DNA of 64,000 nucleotides from Microbacterium sp. AB (GCF_032878875.1 NZ_CP118157.1:3162001-3226000); one strand, 5' to 3'. Shown: positions 16,923 through 25,444, counted from the first letter of the stretch. Notes: generated by a model from the letters alone, not told the origin. Program-made: numbers and translations.

Positions 16923-17531
16923 TCAGCGGCCGAGATGGGCCTTCACGGCGTCGGCCGCGGCGTCGAGCGCCACGCCGAGCTCGTCGACGACCGCGGAGGG
17001 AAGCTCGCCGCCGCGCGCCACATGCGTGCGCAGGTCGGCTCGGACACGGCCGCGGAACTCGTTCACGAGCACCTCGGCGCGCTGCAGCTGTTCGCGCGAG
17101 CGCACGCGCGGGTCGTCGCCCGGACGCGGATGCGGCGTCTCCTGCGCGGGAGCGTTCGCCGCCGCCGCGAGGTCGGCGCGGAGGCTCCTCATCGCCTCGC
17201 GCACGCTGGCGCGCACGCCGTCCGCGATGAGGCGCACGGAATCCGCGAGCCCCTCCTGGATGCCGTCGAGCTCGTCGGCGCGCGAGCGCACCTCGGCGCG
17301 ACCCGCGTCGGTGATCGCGTAGATCGTCTTGCGGCCGTCGACCGTCTTCGTGACGAGCCCCTCCTCCTCGAGCTTGGCCAGGCGCGGATAGATCGTCCCG
17401 GCGCTGGGCGTGTAGGTGCCGCCCGTGCGCTCGGCGAGCGCCTGGATGATGTCGTATCCGTGACGCGGCGTCTCGTCGAGGAGGCTCAGCAGGTAGAGGC
17501 GCAGGTCGCCGTGCGAGAACACGGCGGGCAT
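16923..17531 (-). CDS. PadR-family transcriptional regulator
   Basis: 202-residue regulator starting MPAVFSHGDLRLYLLSLL with the PadR winged helix: TPRHGYDIIQAL, TYTPSAGTIYPRLAKLEEEGLV (recognition helix and turn) and the wing VDGRKTIYAITDAG. The C-terminal half is helical and mediates dimerisation. Its ATG overlaps the stop of the DUF4097 gene (ATGA), so the two are co-translated. Together with the upstream GATATATC palindromes this indicates an autoregulated PadR/DUF4097 operon. The ligand is unknown. Confidence 0.88.
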   Translation of the reverse strand: MPAVFSHGDLRLYLLSLLDETPRHGYDIIQALAERTGGTYTPSAGTIYPRLAKLEEEGLVTKTVDGRKTIYAITDAGRAEVRSRADELDGIQEGLADSVRLIADGVRASVREAMRSLRADLAAAANAPAQETPHPRPGDDPRVRSREQLQRAEVLVNEFRGRVRADLRTHVARGGELPSAVVDELGVALDAAADAVKAHLGR

Positions 17532-18418
17532 CAGCGGTCCTCGCCTTCGGGCGACGTCGCGGCGCCGGGCCACTCCGCCTCGTCGTCCGCCTCCGACGCC
17601 GCGGGCTCCGCCTCGCCGCGCCGGATGACCGAGATGTCCCCCGACACCGTGTTCGCGCGCACGTCGGCGAATCTGCTCGAGAGCTCGCCGGTCGAGCCAG
17701 TGTAGTTCGACGGTCCCGACGCGGAGCGCGTGACGCCGTCGATGCGGATGCGGCCGCTCGCCGAGCGCACGACGTAGTTCGCGGCGTAGTCGTCGTCGAG
17801 CCGCAGAGTGACCCCGCCGCTCACGCCGTTGACCGAGACGCGGGCGACAGGGCCCTCGGCGTCGACGAAGGTCGAGCCCGAGACCGAGTCGACGTCGACC
17901 TTCGACAGCGCTCCCGTCACCGCGACGTCGCCCGAGACGGTGTTGGCCGCGAACGCGCCCTCGAGGCCGCGCACCTGCACGTCGCCGGAGACGGCGTTGG
18001 CGCCGAGGTCTCCGCGCAGCCCGTCGACGAGGATGTCGCCCGACACGGTGTTGAGACGCGCGTCGTCGGCGAGACCGGCGATGAGCGCGTTGGCGCTCAC
18101 GACCCCGAGCGTGAGGGCGACGGCCTTCGGCACCGCCACGCTGATCTCAGCGCGCGGGCCGCCGGAGCCGAAGTTGCGGAACACCTCGAGGAAGTTGTCC
18201 CAGCGGAGCTGCGGATGGTCGATCTCGAGCGCGTCGCCCGACACGTCGATGCGCAGGTCCTTGACCGAGACGCCGTGCACCTCGATGCGCACGTGGGGCT
18301 CCTCGTGCGCGATGATGTCGATCTGCCCGCCGACGAGCCCGGCCTTGAGCCGGCGAATGCCCTCGACGTCGATGACGCGGGTCTCACCCGGGTGGATGAT
18401 CCATTTCTCGTCTGTCAT
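17531..18418 (-). CDS. DUF4097 family beta-strand repeat protein
   Basis: 295 residues from the ATG at 18418, preceded by GGGAG. The middle is a right-handed beta-solenoid-like series with recurring xVSGDVxVxGL motifs (TVSGDILV, AVSGDVQV, TVSGDVAV, SVSGSTFV), typical of DUF4097 adhesin-like domains. There is no signal peptide or helix, so it is cytoplasmic or peripheral. The family is often encoded next to PadR regulators and membrane-stress genes; its molecular role is unknown. Confidence 0.85.
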   Translation of the reverse strand: MTDEKWIIHPGETRVIDVEGIRRLKAGLVGGQIDIIAHEEPHVRIEVHGVSVKDLRIDVSGDALEIDHPQLRWDNFLEVFRNFGSGGPRAEISVAVPKAVALTLGVVSANALIAGLADDARLNTVSGDILVDGLRGDLGANAVSGDVQVRGLEGAFAANTVSGDVAVTGALSKVDVDSVSGSTFVDAEGPVARVSVNGVSGGVTLRLDDDYAANYVVRSASGRIRIDGVTRSASGPSNYTGSTGELSSRFADVRANTVSGDISVIRRGEAEPAASEADDEAEWPGAATSPEGEDR

Positions 18419-18456
18419 GATCTGCTCCCTGTCCACCGGGTCACCGGCACGAAACT

Positions 18457-18499
18457 CGAGATATATCTCGTTAAGGAGAGTGAAACACGATATATCTCG
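18457..18499. promoter_or_regulatory. Two GATATATC operators upstream of DUF4097-padR
   Basis: A perfect 14-bp palindrome CGAGATATATCTCG at 18457-18470 and CGATATATCTCG at 18488-18499 share the core GATATATC (centres 30 bp apart). They lie 40-80 bp upstream of the DUF4097 start, where its promoter must be. They are the likely binding sites of the PadR protein encoded in the same operon. Confidence 0.65.
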
Positions 18500-18588
18500 A
18501 ATTGCAACGCCCCGTCTCCGCGGATGATGCGCTCCCCGCGGGACGCGGAGTAGCGTCGTGGATGCATCCCCGTCTTCCAGGAGGAACC

Positions 18589-19170
18589 GTGACCGACACC
18601 CAGCCGCAGCATCAGCCGATCGGGCTCGCCCGCACACTGCGGACCATCGCGCTCGTGACCGGCGTCGTCTCACTCGTCGCGGGGGCGCTCATCCTCGTCT
18701 GGCCGTTCAAGTCGGCCGTGGCGATCACCGTGCTCGTGGCAATCTACGCGCTCGTTGCGGGCGTCGTCGACGTCACGCTCGCCGTCAGGTCGAAGGGCCT
18801 CAGCGGATGGCTGCGCGCGGGCACCGCGCTGCTCGGCGTGGTCTTCGTCGTCGCGTCGATCGTGGCCTTCGCGAACCTGTCGTCGACGACGGTGCTGCTC
18901 GCCGTCTTCGTCTCGACGTTCCTCGGCGTCGCGTGGATCGTCGAGGGCGTCGTCTCGCTCTTCTCGCTCGGCGGCCCGAAGGACGCGTTCAGCCCCGTGC
19001 CCCGCTCGAAGGGGTGGACGATCGCCTTCGCGATCGTCAGCATCCTCGCGGGAGCCTTCGTGCTGCTCTCGCCGCTCCTCACGGCCGTCTGGCTGTGGAT
19101 CTTCATCGGCGTCTCGCTCGTGGTCTTCGGGGTCATCCAGATCGTGCGCGCCGCCACGCTCGAGCGCTAG
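18589..19170 (+). CDS. HdeD/DUF308 family membrane protein
   Basis: 193-residue protein with six hydrophobic segments spaced as paired helices (about residues 17-37, 42-63, 70-92, 97-120, 137-158 and 163-185), matching the HdeD/DUF308 acid-resistance membrane family. The GTG at 18589 is chosen because GGAGG lies six bases before it. The function in actinobacteria is undefined. It is divergent from the PadR operon. Confidence 0.8.
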   Translation: MTDTQPQHQPIGLARTLRTIALVTGVVSLVAGALILVWPFKSAVAITVLVAIYALVAGVVDVTLAVRSKGLSGWLRAGTALLGVVFVVASIVAFANLSSTTVLLAVFVSTFLGVAWIVEGVVSLFSLGGPKDAFSPVPRSKGWTIAFAIVSILAGAFVLLSPLLTAVWLWIFIGVSLVVFGVIQIVRAATLER

Positions 19171-19179
19171 CGTGGGAGC

Positions 19180-19746
19180 ATGACCGACCTCCGCGACCGG
19201 CTGCGCGACCTGCCGTCGTTCCCCGGCGACCTCGCGATCCTCGACCCGGACGCCGTTCCGGGCGATCCGCTCGAGCTGTTCCGCAGCTGGCTGGACGACG
19301 CCATCGCGTCCGGGGAACGCCAGCCCCACGCGATGACCGTGACGACGATCGACGACAACGGTCGCGCATCCCACCGGACCCTCATCGTGAAGGACGTCGA
19401 CGAGCGCGGCATCCAGGTCTCGAGCTCGCGCTCCTCCCGGAAGGGCGCGCATCTCGCCGAGCGTCCCTGGGCGGGGATGCTGTTCTTCTGGCGAGAGCTC
19501 GGTCGCCAGGTCGAGCTCACCGGCCCGGTGACGGCGCTGCCCGCAGAGGAGTCGGCGGCGGACTGGCGCGAGCGGCCGAGCTACGACGGCGTCGACAACC
19601 CCGACTGGCAGGTGTGGACGCTCGCGCCGACGCGGGCGGAGTTCCTGCAGGCGACGCACGACCGCCGCCACACCCGCGTCGAGTACGTGCGCGACGGCGA
19701 GACGTGGACCCACCGGCCGCTCCGCGCGAGCGAGGCCGTCCGCTGA
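19180..19746 (+). CDS. Pyridoxamine 5'-phosphate oxidase family protein (PdxH-like)
   Basis: 188-residue FMN-binding split-barrel protein. The blocks PHAMTVTTIDDNGRASHRTLIVKDVDERG, SSRSSRKGAHLAERP and ELGRQVELTG follow the PNPOx core in order, and the C-terminal RVEYVRDGETWTHRPL corresponds to the family's dimerisation end. A true PdxH makes pyridoxal phosphate; several PNPOx relatives reduce other substrates, so the assignment is at family level. The -10-like TAGCGT (19168-19173) is six bases before the ATG, so it may also be transcribed separately and leaderless. Confidence 0.8.
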   Translation: MTDLRDRLRDLPSFPGDLAILDPDAVPGDPLELFRSWLDDAIASGERQPHAMTVTTIDDNGRASHRTLIVKDVDERGIQVSSSRSSRKGAHLAERPWAGMLFFWRELGRQVELTGPVTALPAEESAADWRERPSYDGVDNPDWQVWTLAPTRAEFLQATHDRRHTRVEYVRDGETWTHRPLRASEAVR

Positions 19747-19751
19747 GAGAG

Positions 19752-19771
19752 CCGGTGGCTTCCGCCGCCGG
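19752..19771. terminator. Hairpin between convergent pdxH-like and purF genes
   Basis: CCGGTGGC (19752-19759), loop TTCC and GCCGCCGG (19764-19771) form an 8-bp stem with one G-U pair. It sits in the 49-bp gap between two converging stop codons. Confidence 0.5.
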
Positions 19772-19795
19772 AGCACGCCGTCGCGACCGCCGGGC

Positions 19796-21268
19796 TCAGG
19801 AACCCTGCGTGCGCTCCACCCAGCCGAGGTACTCCTCGCTGACGGTGCCGGTGACGTAGCGCCCGTCGAAGCAGCTCATGTCGAGGTCGGTGACCGCGTG
19901 ACCGGCCGTGCTGCCCTCGATGATCGCGGCCTTGAGGTCCTCGACCTCCTGATACACGAGGTGGTCGCAGCCCAGCTCCTCGGCGATCTCGGGGATCGTC
20001 CGGCCGTGCGCGACGAGCTCCCGGCTCGACGGCATGTTGATGCCGTACACGTGCGGGTACCGCACGGGCGGAGCCGCGGAGGCGAAGGTCACCGAACGCG
20101 CACCGGCGTCGCGGGCCATCTCGATGATCTGCTTGCTCGTCGTGCCGCGGACGATCGAGTCGTCGATGAGGAGGACGTTCTTGCCCGTGAACTCGCTCGA
20201 CATCGCGTTGAGCTTCTGGCGCACGCTCTTCCGGCGCACCGCCTGGCCGGGCATGATGAACGTCCGCCCGATGTAGTGGTTCTTGTAGAAGCCCTCCCGG
20301 TACTCGATGCCGAGCACGCGGGCGACCTCCATCGCGGCAGGGCGCGAGGAGTCGGGGATGGGCATGACGACGTCGATCGCGCCCTCGGGCACGTGCTTGG
20401 CGATCGTCGCGGCGAGCCTCGCGCCCATCCGCAGCCGCGCCTCGTAGACCGAGATGCCGTTCATGATCGAATCCGGACGGGCGAGGTAGACGTACTCGAA
20501 CGAGCACGGGACGAGCCTCGGCCGCTCCGCGCACTGCTTCGAGAACAGCGCGCCCTCGTTCGTGATGAAGACCGCCTCGCCGGGCTCGACGTCCCGCACG
20601 ACCTCGTAGTCGGCGTTCTCGAGCACGAGCGACTCGCTCGCGACGACCCACTCGTCGCTGCCGTCCTGCGCCGGACGACGGCCGAGGATGAGGGGGCGGA
20701 TGCCGTGCGGGTCGCGGAACGCGAGCAGGCCGTACCCCGCGATCACCGCGATGACCGCGTAGGCGCCCTCGATGCGGTTGTGGGTGCGGGCGACGGCCTC
20801 GAAGATGCGCTCGGGGTCGAGGTCGACCGGCGACGTCGTCGCCTGGAGCTCGTTCGCGAGCGCGTTGAGCAGCAGCTCCGTGTCGCTCGAGGAGTTGAGG
20901 TGGCGGCGGTCGCGGTGGGCCATGTCGGCCGTCAGCTCGCGCGTGTTCGTGAGGTTGCCGTTGTGGATGAGGATGATGCCGTACGGCGAGTTCACGTAGA
21001 ACGGCTGGGCCTCCTCCTCGCTGGAGGCCGTGCCCTTCGTCGCGTAGCGCACGTGCCCGAGGCCGACGTTGCCGAGCAGCGATCGCATGTCGCGCGTGCG
21101 GAAGCCCTCGCGCACCATCCCGCGCGCCTTGCTCATGTGCATGACGCCGCTGGGCTCGGCCGTCGCGATGCCGGTGGCGTCCTGCCCGCGGTGCTGCAGC
21201 AGGAGCAGCGCGTCATAGATGTCCTGGTTGACCGGGCCGCGCCCGACCACTCCGACGATGCCGCACAT
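19796..21268 (-). CDS. purF: Amidophosphoribosyltransferase
   Basis: First enzyme of de novo purine synthesis (PRPP plus glutamine to phosphoribosylamine), 490 residues. Cys2 of MCGIVGVV is the glutaminase nucleophile exposed after Met removal, and LQHRGQDATGIA follows. The PRTase loop VLLIDDSIVRGTT and the late Cys-containing segments (GCDHL, MSCFDGRYVTG) are typical of the Fe-S class. It lies six bases after the purM stop on the same strand, so the order here is purM then purF, the reverse of the common purF-purM order. Confidence 0.96.
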   Translation of the reverse strand: MCGIVGVVGRGPVNQDIYDALLLLQHRGQDATGIATAEPSGVMHMSKARGMVREGFRTRDMRSLLGNVGLGHVRYATKGTASSEEEAQPFYVNSPYGIILIHNGNLTNTRELTADMAHRDRRHLNSSSDTELLLNALANELQATTSPVDLDPERIFEAVARTHNRIEGAYAVIAVIAGYGLLAFRDPHGIRPLILGRRPAQDGSDEWVVASESLVLENADYEVVRDVEPGEAVFITNEGALFSKQCAERPRLVPCSFEYVYLARPDSIMNGISVYEARLRMGARLAATIAKHVPEGAIDVVMPIPDSSRPAAMEVARVLGIEYREGFYKNHYIGRTFIMPGQAVRRKSVRQKLNAMSSEFTGKNVLLIDDSIVRGTTSKQIIEMARDAGARSVTFASAAPPVRYPHVYGINMPSSRELVAHGRTIPEIAEELGCDHLVYQEVEDLKAAIIEGSTAGHAVTDLDMSCFDGRYVTGTVSEEYLGWVERTQGS

Positions 21269-21274
21269 ATGGTG

Positions 21275-22414
21275 TCAGCCCACCCCGTCCGAATAGGCGC
21301 CGACGAGCCGGACGGCGCCTCCGTCCACGCCCTTGGCGCCCTGCTCGAAGTCGCCCGCGGGGTGCGCGCCCGTGCCGACCGTGCCGATCTGCCAGGCGGG
21401 GATGCCGTCGGATGCGAGCGCGGTGACGGCGTCGTCGACGCGCTCGGGCGCGAGGACGGCGACGAAGCCGATGCCGAGGTTCCAGGTGCCCTCGCTGGAC
21501 TCGAGCGACGTGCCGGCCACCTCGCTCAGCACGCGGAAGACGGGCGCGGGGGACCAGGTCGAACGGTCCACCTCGACCCACGTGCCCTGCGGCAGCACGC
21601 GTGCGAGATTCGCCGCGATCCCGCCGCCCGTCACGTGGCTGAGCGCGTGCACGTCGTCGCCGAGTCCTGCGATCAGCCGCAGCAGGGGCGAGGTGTAGAG
21701 GCGTGTGGGCTCCAGCAGCGCCTCGCCCCACGTCGCGCCCAGGTCGGCGGCACGGTCGCCGTACCCGATGCCCGCGTTCGCGAGGATGTGGCGCACGAGG
21801 GAGTATCCGTTGGAGTGCAGGCCGCTCGACCCGAGGGCGATGACCGCGTCTCCGCGCTCCACCCGCTCGGCGCCGAGGATGCGGTCGGCCTCCACGACGC
21901 CCGTCGCGGCTCCCGCCACGTCGTAGTCGTCGACGCCCAGGAGGCCGGGGTGCTCGGCGGTCTCGCCGCCCACGAGCGCGGTGCCGGTCGCGGTGCACGC
22001 CTCGGCGATGCCGCGCACGATGTCGGCGATGCGCTCGGGGAAGACCTTGCCGCACGCGATGTAGTCGGTCATGAAGAGCGGACGCGCCCCGACCACCACG
22101 ATGTCGTCCACGACCATCCCGACGAGGTCCTGGCCGATCGTGTCGTGCTTGTCGACGGCCTGCGCGATGGCGACCTTCGTGCCGACGCCGTCGGTGCTCG
22201 TCGCGAGGAGCGGCCGCCGGTAGGCCCGCAGTGCGCTCGCGTCGAAGAGACCGGCGAACCCGCCGACGCCGCCGAGCACCTCGGGGCCCTGCGTCGCGCG
22301 CACGGACGACTTCATCAGCTCGACGGCGAGGTCGCCCGCGGCCGTGTCGACGCCGGCTTCGGTGTAGGTGGACGAGGGGGACTCAGCAGCAGCTGCCGTG
22401 GGATCGAAGACCAC
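21275..22414 (-). CDS. purM: Phosphoribosylformylglycinamidine cyclo-ligase (AIR synthetase)
   Basis: 379 residues from a GTG at 22414. Family motifs: YTEAGVDTAAGDLAVELMK, STDGVGTKVAIAQ (nucleotide-binding Asp-Gly-Val-Gly-Thr-Lys), GGETAEHPG, and HVTGGGIAANLARVLP. It converts FGAM to AIR with ATP. The start is fixed by a TACTCT -10 box with six bases to the GTG, a leaderless arrangement. It is followed directly by purF. Confidence 0.95.
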   Translation of the reverse strand: MVFDPTAAAAESPSSTYTEAGVDTAAGDLAVELMKSSVRATQGPEVLGGVGGFAGLFDASALRAYRRPLLATSTDGVGTKVAIAQAVDKHDTIGQDLVGMVVDDIVVVGARPLFMTDYIACGKVFPERIADIVRGIAEACTATGTALVGGETAEHPGLLGVDDYDVAGAATGVVEADRILGAERVERGDAVIALGSSGLHSNGYSLVRHILANAGIGYGDRAADLGATWGEALLEPTRLYTSPLLRLIAGLGDDVHALSHVTGGGIAANLARVLPQGTWVEVDRSTWSPAPVFRVLSEVAGTSLESSEGTWNLGIGFVAVLAPERVDDAVTALASDGIPAWQIGTVGTGAHPAGDFEQGAKGVDGGAVRLVGAYSDGVG

Positions 22415-22420
22415 GTCTCC

Positions 22421-22426
22421 AGAGTA
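22421..22426 (-). promoter_or_regulatory. -10 box of leaderless purM-purF
   Basis: TACTCT on the minus strand, six bases upstream of the GTG start of purM. No Shine-Dalgarno sequence is present. Confidence 0.5.
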
Positions 22427-22449
22427 GCGGCCGAAGTCCGTGCCCGGAC

Positions 22450-22782
22450 TCAGCCTTCGTCGACGCTCTCGTGCGCGACCCGCACGTCGCGCGTCCTGCG
22501 TCCGATCGTCCAGTCGAGGAGGAGCGCCACGAGCATCCCGAGCAGCACTCCCGCCGGCACGCACCAGAGCATGATGAACCCGAACGTCTGCGAGGGCGAG
22601 TACTCGACCTGCGTGAGCACGCTGGCCTCGCTGGTGCCGTCGAAGACGGTGGAGAGGACGAGGGCGGCGACGAGCCCGACCGCGGCGCCGAGAGCGGCGA
22701 ACACGCTGTACTTCGGGGCACGACGCACCTTGGCCACATCGGCGTCATCGCGCGCTGCGGGGGTGTCGGGCATGGTCGTCAT
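22450..22782 (-). CDS. Hypothetical two-helix membrane protein
   Basis: 110 residues. A charged N-terminus (about 22 residues) precedes helix 1 (SVFAALGAAVGLVAALVLSTVF, cut by a GTSEASV loop), then a polar segment and helix 2 (FIMLWCVPAGVLLGMLVALLL), and an Arg-rich C-terminus. The fold is not recognised. It sits between purM and the sterol-carrier-like gene, on the same strand and upstream of purM, a neighbourhood that looks conserved-housekeeping rather than mobile. Confidence 0.72.
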   Translation of the reverse strand: MTTMPDTPAARDDADVAKVRRAPKYSVFAALGAAVGLVAALVLSTVFDGTSEASVLTQVEYSPSQTFGFIMLWCVPAGVLLGMLVALLLDWTIGRRTRDVRVAHESVDEG

Positions 22783-22839
22783 TCTCGCACCGGGATCCTG
22801 TGAGCCGTCTCCGTCGCGCTTCGACGTCGGGAGCAGGGC

Positions 22840-23208
22840 TCAGTACAGCAGGGGCAGCAGCATCGAGATGTCGGCACGGGTGCCCGACGCGTCGATGCGG
22901 CCCGCCGTCTCCTCGTCCGCCCACGTCGTGTCGCCCGTCGCGACGGCGATCCACGTCGACGGCGCGAGCTCGACGACGTTGGGCGGGGTGCCGCGCGTAT
23001 GCCGCGGTCCCTCGATGACCTGCACGGCCCCGAACGGGGGCACGCGCACCTCGACGCTGCCGCCGGGGGCGCGTTCCTCGAGCAGCTGCAGGAGGTACCG
23101 GACGGCCGTGGCCAGGTCGGCACGCGCGGGCCTCGCCGCACGCGCGAGCGCATCCTTCACGATCGCGATGGCCTCGCGGCCGTCGCCCGTCTCGATCCTC
23201 CGCGCCAT
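22840..23208 (-). CDS. Sterol-carrier family protein (SCP2-like)
   Basis: 122 residues of the small actinobacterial sterol-carrier-domain family that is usually encoded next to purF. Recognisable parts are ATAVRYLLQLLEERAPG, VEVRVPPFGAVQVIEGPRH, and the end STWIAVATGDTTWADEETAGRIDASGTRADISMLLPL, where the GxI.ASG.RADLS pattern is characteristic. It is presumed to bind a hydrophobic ligand; its physiological role is unknown. Confidence 0.8.
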   Translation of the reverse strand: MARRIETGDGREAIAIVKDALARAARPARADLATAVRYLLQLLEERAPGGSVEVRVPPFGAVQVIEGPRHTRGTPPNVVELAPSTWIAVATGDTTWADEETAGRIDASGTRADISMLLPLLY

Positions 23209-23274
23209 CCCGTCAGCCTATTCCGGCGCGGGAGCGGCTCGCGCGTGGTCGCGGAGTCGCCCCCGGCCCGCCGC

Positions 23275-23368
23275 GCACGACGCAGGAGCTCTCTCGCCCT
23301 CGCCGATCTCCTCCCGCGTCATCGCGCGCTTCGCGCCCGACATGCACCACGGGATTCCTGCATCGTGC
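23275..23368. repeat. 94-bp dyad element, copy B
   Basis: Left arm GCACGACGCAGGA (23275-23287), right arm TCCTGCATCGTGC (23356-23368), one mismatch, 94 bp overall. It fills the gap between two divergent genes and ends 20 bp before the purD -10 box, so its right arm overlaps the expected -35 region. Confidence 0.85.
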
Positions 23369-23388
23369 TCGGCCGGATGCCGTCTCGG

Positions 23389-23394
23389 TAGGCT
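23389..23394 (+). promoter_or_regulatory. -10 box of leaderless purD
   Basis: TAGGCT seven bases before the GTG start at 23402. No ribosome binding site lies between them. Confidence 0.5.
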
Positions 23395-23401
23395 TCTGGG
23401 T

Positions 23402-24670
23402 GTGAAGATCCTCGTCCTCGGCTCCGGCGCGCGCGAGCACGCCATCGTCCTCGCCCTCGCGTCGGAGGACGCCGGGCACGAGCTGCTCGCCGCCCCCGGC
23501 AACGCCGGCATCGCGCGCGACGCGCGGATCGTCGACGTCGACATCCTCGACGGGTCGGCCGTCACCTCGTTCGCGAACGAGAACGGCGTGGGCCTGGTCG
23601 TCGTCGGGCCGGAGGCGCCGCTCGTCGCGGGCGTCGCCGACGTGCTGCGGGCGCACGGCGTCCCCGTGTTCGGGCCCGGCAAGGCGGCTGCGGCGCTCGA
23701 GGGGTCCAAGGCGTTCGCGAAGCGGATCATGGCGGAGGCGGGCGTGCCGACGGGCCGCTCCGTGCACGCGCGCACGATCGAGGAGGTCGCGTCCGCGCTC
23801 GACGCCTTCGGGGCGCCGCACGTCGTGAAGGCCGACGGACTCGCCGCGGGCAAGGGCGTCATCGTCACGTCCGACCGGCAGGCGGCGCTCGATCACGCGG
23901 CGGAGTACCTGCCCACGGGCTCCGTCCTCGTGGAGGAGTTCCTCTCGGGGCCGGAGGTCTCGCTCTTCTTCCTCAGCGACGGCGACGCGGTGCGCGCGCT
24001 CAGCCCCGCGCAGGACTTCAAGCGGGCTTTCGACGGGGACGAGGGCCCGAACACCGGCGGCATGGGGGCGTACTCCCCGCTCCCCTGGCTCGCCGAGCGC
24101 TTCGGCGACGAGGCGGCGTTCGTCCGCCAGGTGACGGAGGAGGTCGCGCTGCCGGTGGTCCGGCGGCTCGACGAGGAGGGGACGCCTTTCATCGGCCTCC
24201 TCTACGCGGGGCTCATCGTCACGGACGCCGGCGTGCGCGTGATCGAGTTCAACGCCCGCTTCGGCGACCCCGAGACGCAGGTCGTGCTGCCGCGTCTCGC
24301 CACCCCGCTCTCGCGGCTGCTGCTCGCCGCGGCGACGGGGACGCTGGAGGACGAGGGCGACCCGGAGTTCTCCGACGAGGCCGCCGTGACCGTCGTCGTC
24401 GCGAGCGAGGGCTACCCGGAGGCGCCCGTCACCGGACGCCGGATCTCGGGCGTCGCCGACGCCGAGAAGATCGAGGGCGTGCACGTGGCCCACGCGGCGA
24501 CGCGGGTGTCGGACGGCGCGCTCGTCTCGACGGGCGGTCGCGTCCTCGACGTCGTGGCGACGGGCGCCGGCTTCCCCGAGGCGCGCGCGCGGGCGTACGA
24601 GGCGGTCGCGATGATCGGCCTCGAAGGATCCCATCACCGCACCGACATCGCCGCGGCGGTCGCCGGCTAG
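23402..24670 (+). CDS. purD: Phosphoribosylamine--glycine ligase (GAR synthetase)
   Basis: 422 residues with the ATP-grasp architecture: an N-terminal domain beginning VKILVLGSGAREHAI, the PVFGPGKAAAALEGSKAFAK entry to the ATP-grasp fold, KADGLAAGKGVIV (Lys and glycine loop), EEFLSGPEVSLF, and EFNARFGDPETQ (metal-binding Glu/Asn). Second step of purine synthesis, joining glycine to phosphoribosylamine. The GTG start is supported by the -10 box seven bases upstream. It is transcribed alone, divergent from the sterol-carrier/purM block. Confidence 0.96.
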   Translation: MKILVLGSGAREHAIVLALASEDAGHELLAAPGNAGIARDARIVDVDILDGSAVTSFANENGVGLVVVGPEAPLVAGVADVLRAHGVPVFGPGKAAAALEGSKAFAKRIMAEAGVPTGRSVHARTIEEVASALDAFGAPHVVKADGLAAGKGVIVTSDRQAALDHAAEYLPTGSVLVEEFLSGPEVSLFFLSDGDAVRALSPAQDFKRAFDGDEGPNTGGMGAYSPLPWLAERFGDEAAFVRQVTEEVALPVVRRLDEEGTPFIGLLYAGLIVTDAGVRVIEFNARFGDPETQVVLPRLATPLSRLLLAAATGTLEDEGDPEFSDEAAVTVVVASEGYPEAPVTGRRISGVADAEKIEGVHVAHAATRVSDGALVSTGGRVLDVVATGAGFPEARARAYEAVAMIGLEGSHHRTDIAAAVAG

Positions 24671-24695
24671 CGACGCCCCGGCACCGGAGGGCCGT

Positions 24696-25316
24696 TCAGC
24701 GCTCGTAGCTCGACTCGACCCTGTGCTCGGCCTGGGTCATGTGCGAGACGAGCGCGGAGCCGAGCGCGTCCGGGTCTCCGTCGACGATCGTCTCGATGAT
24801 GCGGATGTGATCCGCATCGGCCTGCGCACGGCCGCCGAGCGCCTCGACGTTCTTCCGCGCATAGGGCTGCGCGGCGGTGAGCAGGGAGGTGAGGATGGAC
24901 ACCGTCCGCGGGCGGTCGGAGAGCTCGTAGATCAGCTGGTGGAACTCGAAGTTCGAGCGCAGCCACTCCGCGGTGTCGGAGGTCTGCGCCATGCGCTCGG
25001 CCAGTGCGCGGAGCCGCGCGATCGCCCGTGACGTCGCGCCTTCGATCACGGGGCGCGCGATCGTGGGTTCGACGGCGACGCGCAGCGCGTAGACCTCGGC
25101 GAGGTCGTCCGGCGAGAGCCTCCGCACGGTCGCGCCGCCCCCGTCGCGGATCGTGATCAGCCCGCGCGCCTCGAGCAGCCTCAGCGCCTCGCGGACGGGG
25201 TTGCGGCTGACCCCGAACTGCTTCGCGAGATCCTCTTGGACGAGCTGGTCCCCCTCGTCGTAGACGCCGTCCCGGATCGCGCTCGCGATTCCGTCGGCGA
25301 TGCCATCTGGGGTCAC
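24696..25316 (-). CDS. GntR-family regulator, FCD subfamily
   Basis: 206 residues: an N-terminal winged helix (EDLAKQFGVSRNPVREALRLLEARGLI, residues about 29-55) and an all-helical FCD ligand/metal-binding domain (Glu/Asp/His positions in EPTIAR, FEFHQLIYEL and the SHMTQAEHRV end). FadR/VanR-type regulators of this class commonly repress the adjacent catabolic transporter and enzyme genes; here these are the divergent MFS transporter and carboxylesterase, with a GTGTACAC site in their promoter. Confidence 0.88.
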   Translation of the reverse strand: MTPDGIADGIASAIRDGVYDEGDQLVQEDLAKQFGVSRNPVREALRLLEARGLITIRDGGGATVRRLSPDDLAEVYALRVAVEPTIARPVIEGATSRAIARLRALAERMAQTSDTAEWLRSNFEFHQLIYELSDRPRTVSILTSLLTAAQPYARKNVEALGGRAQADADHIRIIETIVDGDPDALGSALVSHMTQAEHRVESSYER

Positions 25317-25415
25317 GGCGCTCCATCTCCTCGGCGGTCTGCGGGCAACGCGATTCTAGCCACCGCCCCCGCTCGAATCGGCGGGACGAGCTCCGCGACG
25401 CGGAGATTGCGGCCA

Positions 25416-25444
25416 TTGTCCGCAGTGTCCGCAGCGTGTACACT
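25416..25444 (+). promoter_or_regulatory. Promoter and operator candidate of the MFS-esterase operon
   Basis: TTGTCC (25416-25421), 17-bp spacer, TACACT (25439-25444). The perfect palindrome GTGTACAC (25436-25443), flanked by GCAGc and tGCAG, overlaps the -10 box, a position suited to repression by the neighbouring GntR protein. Confidence 0.6.
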
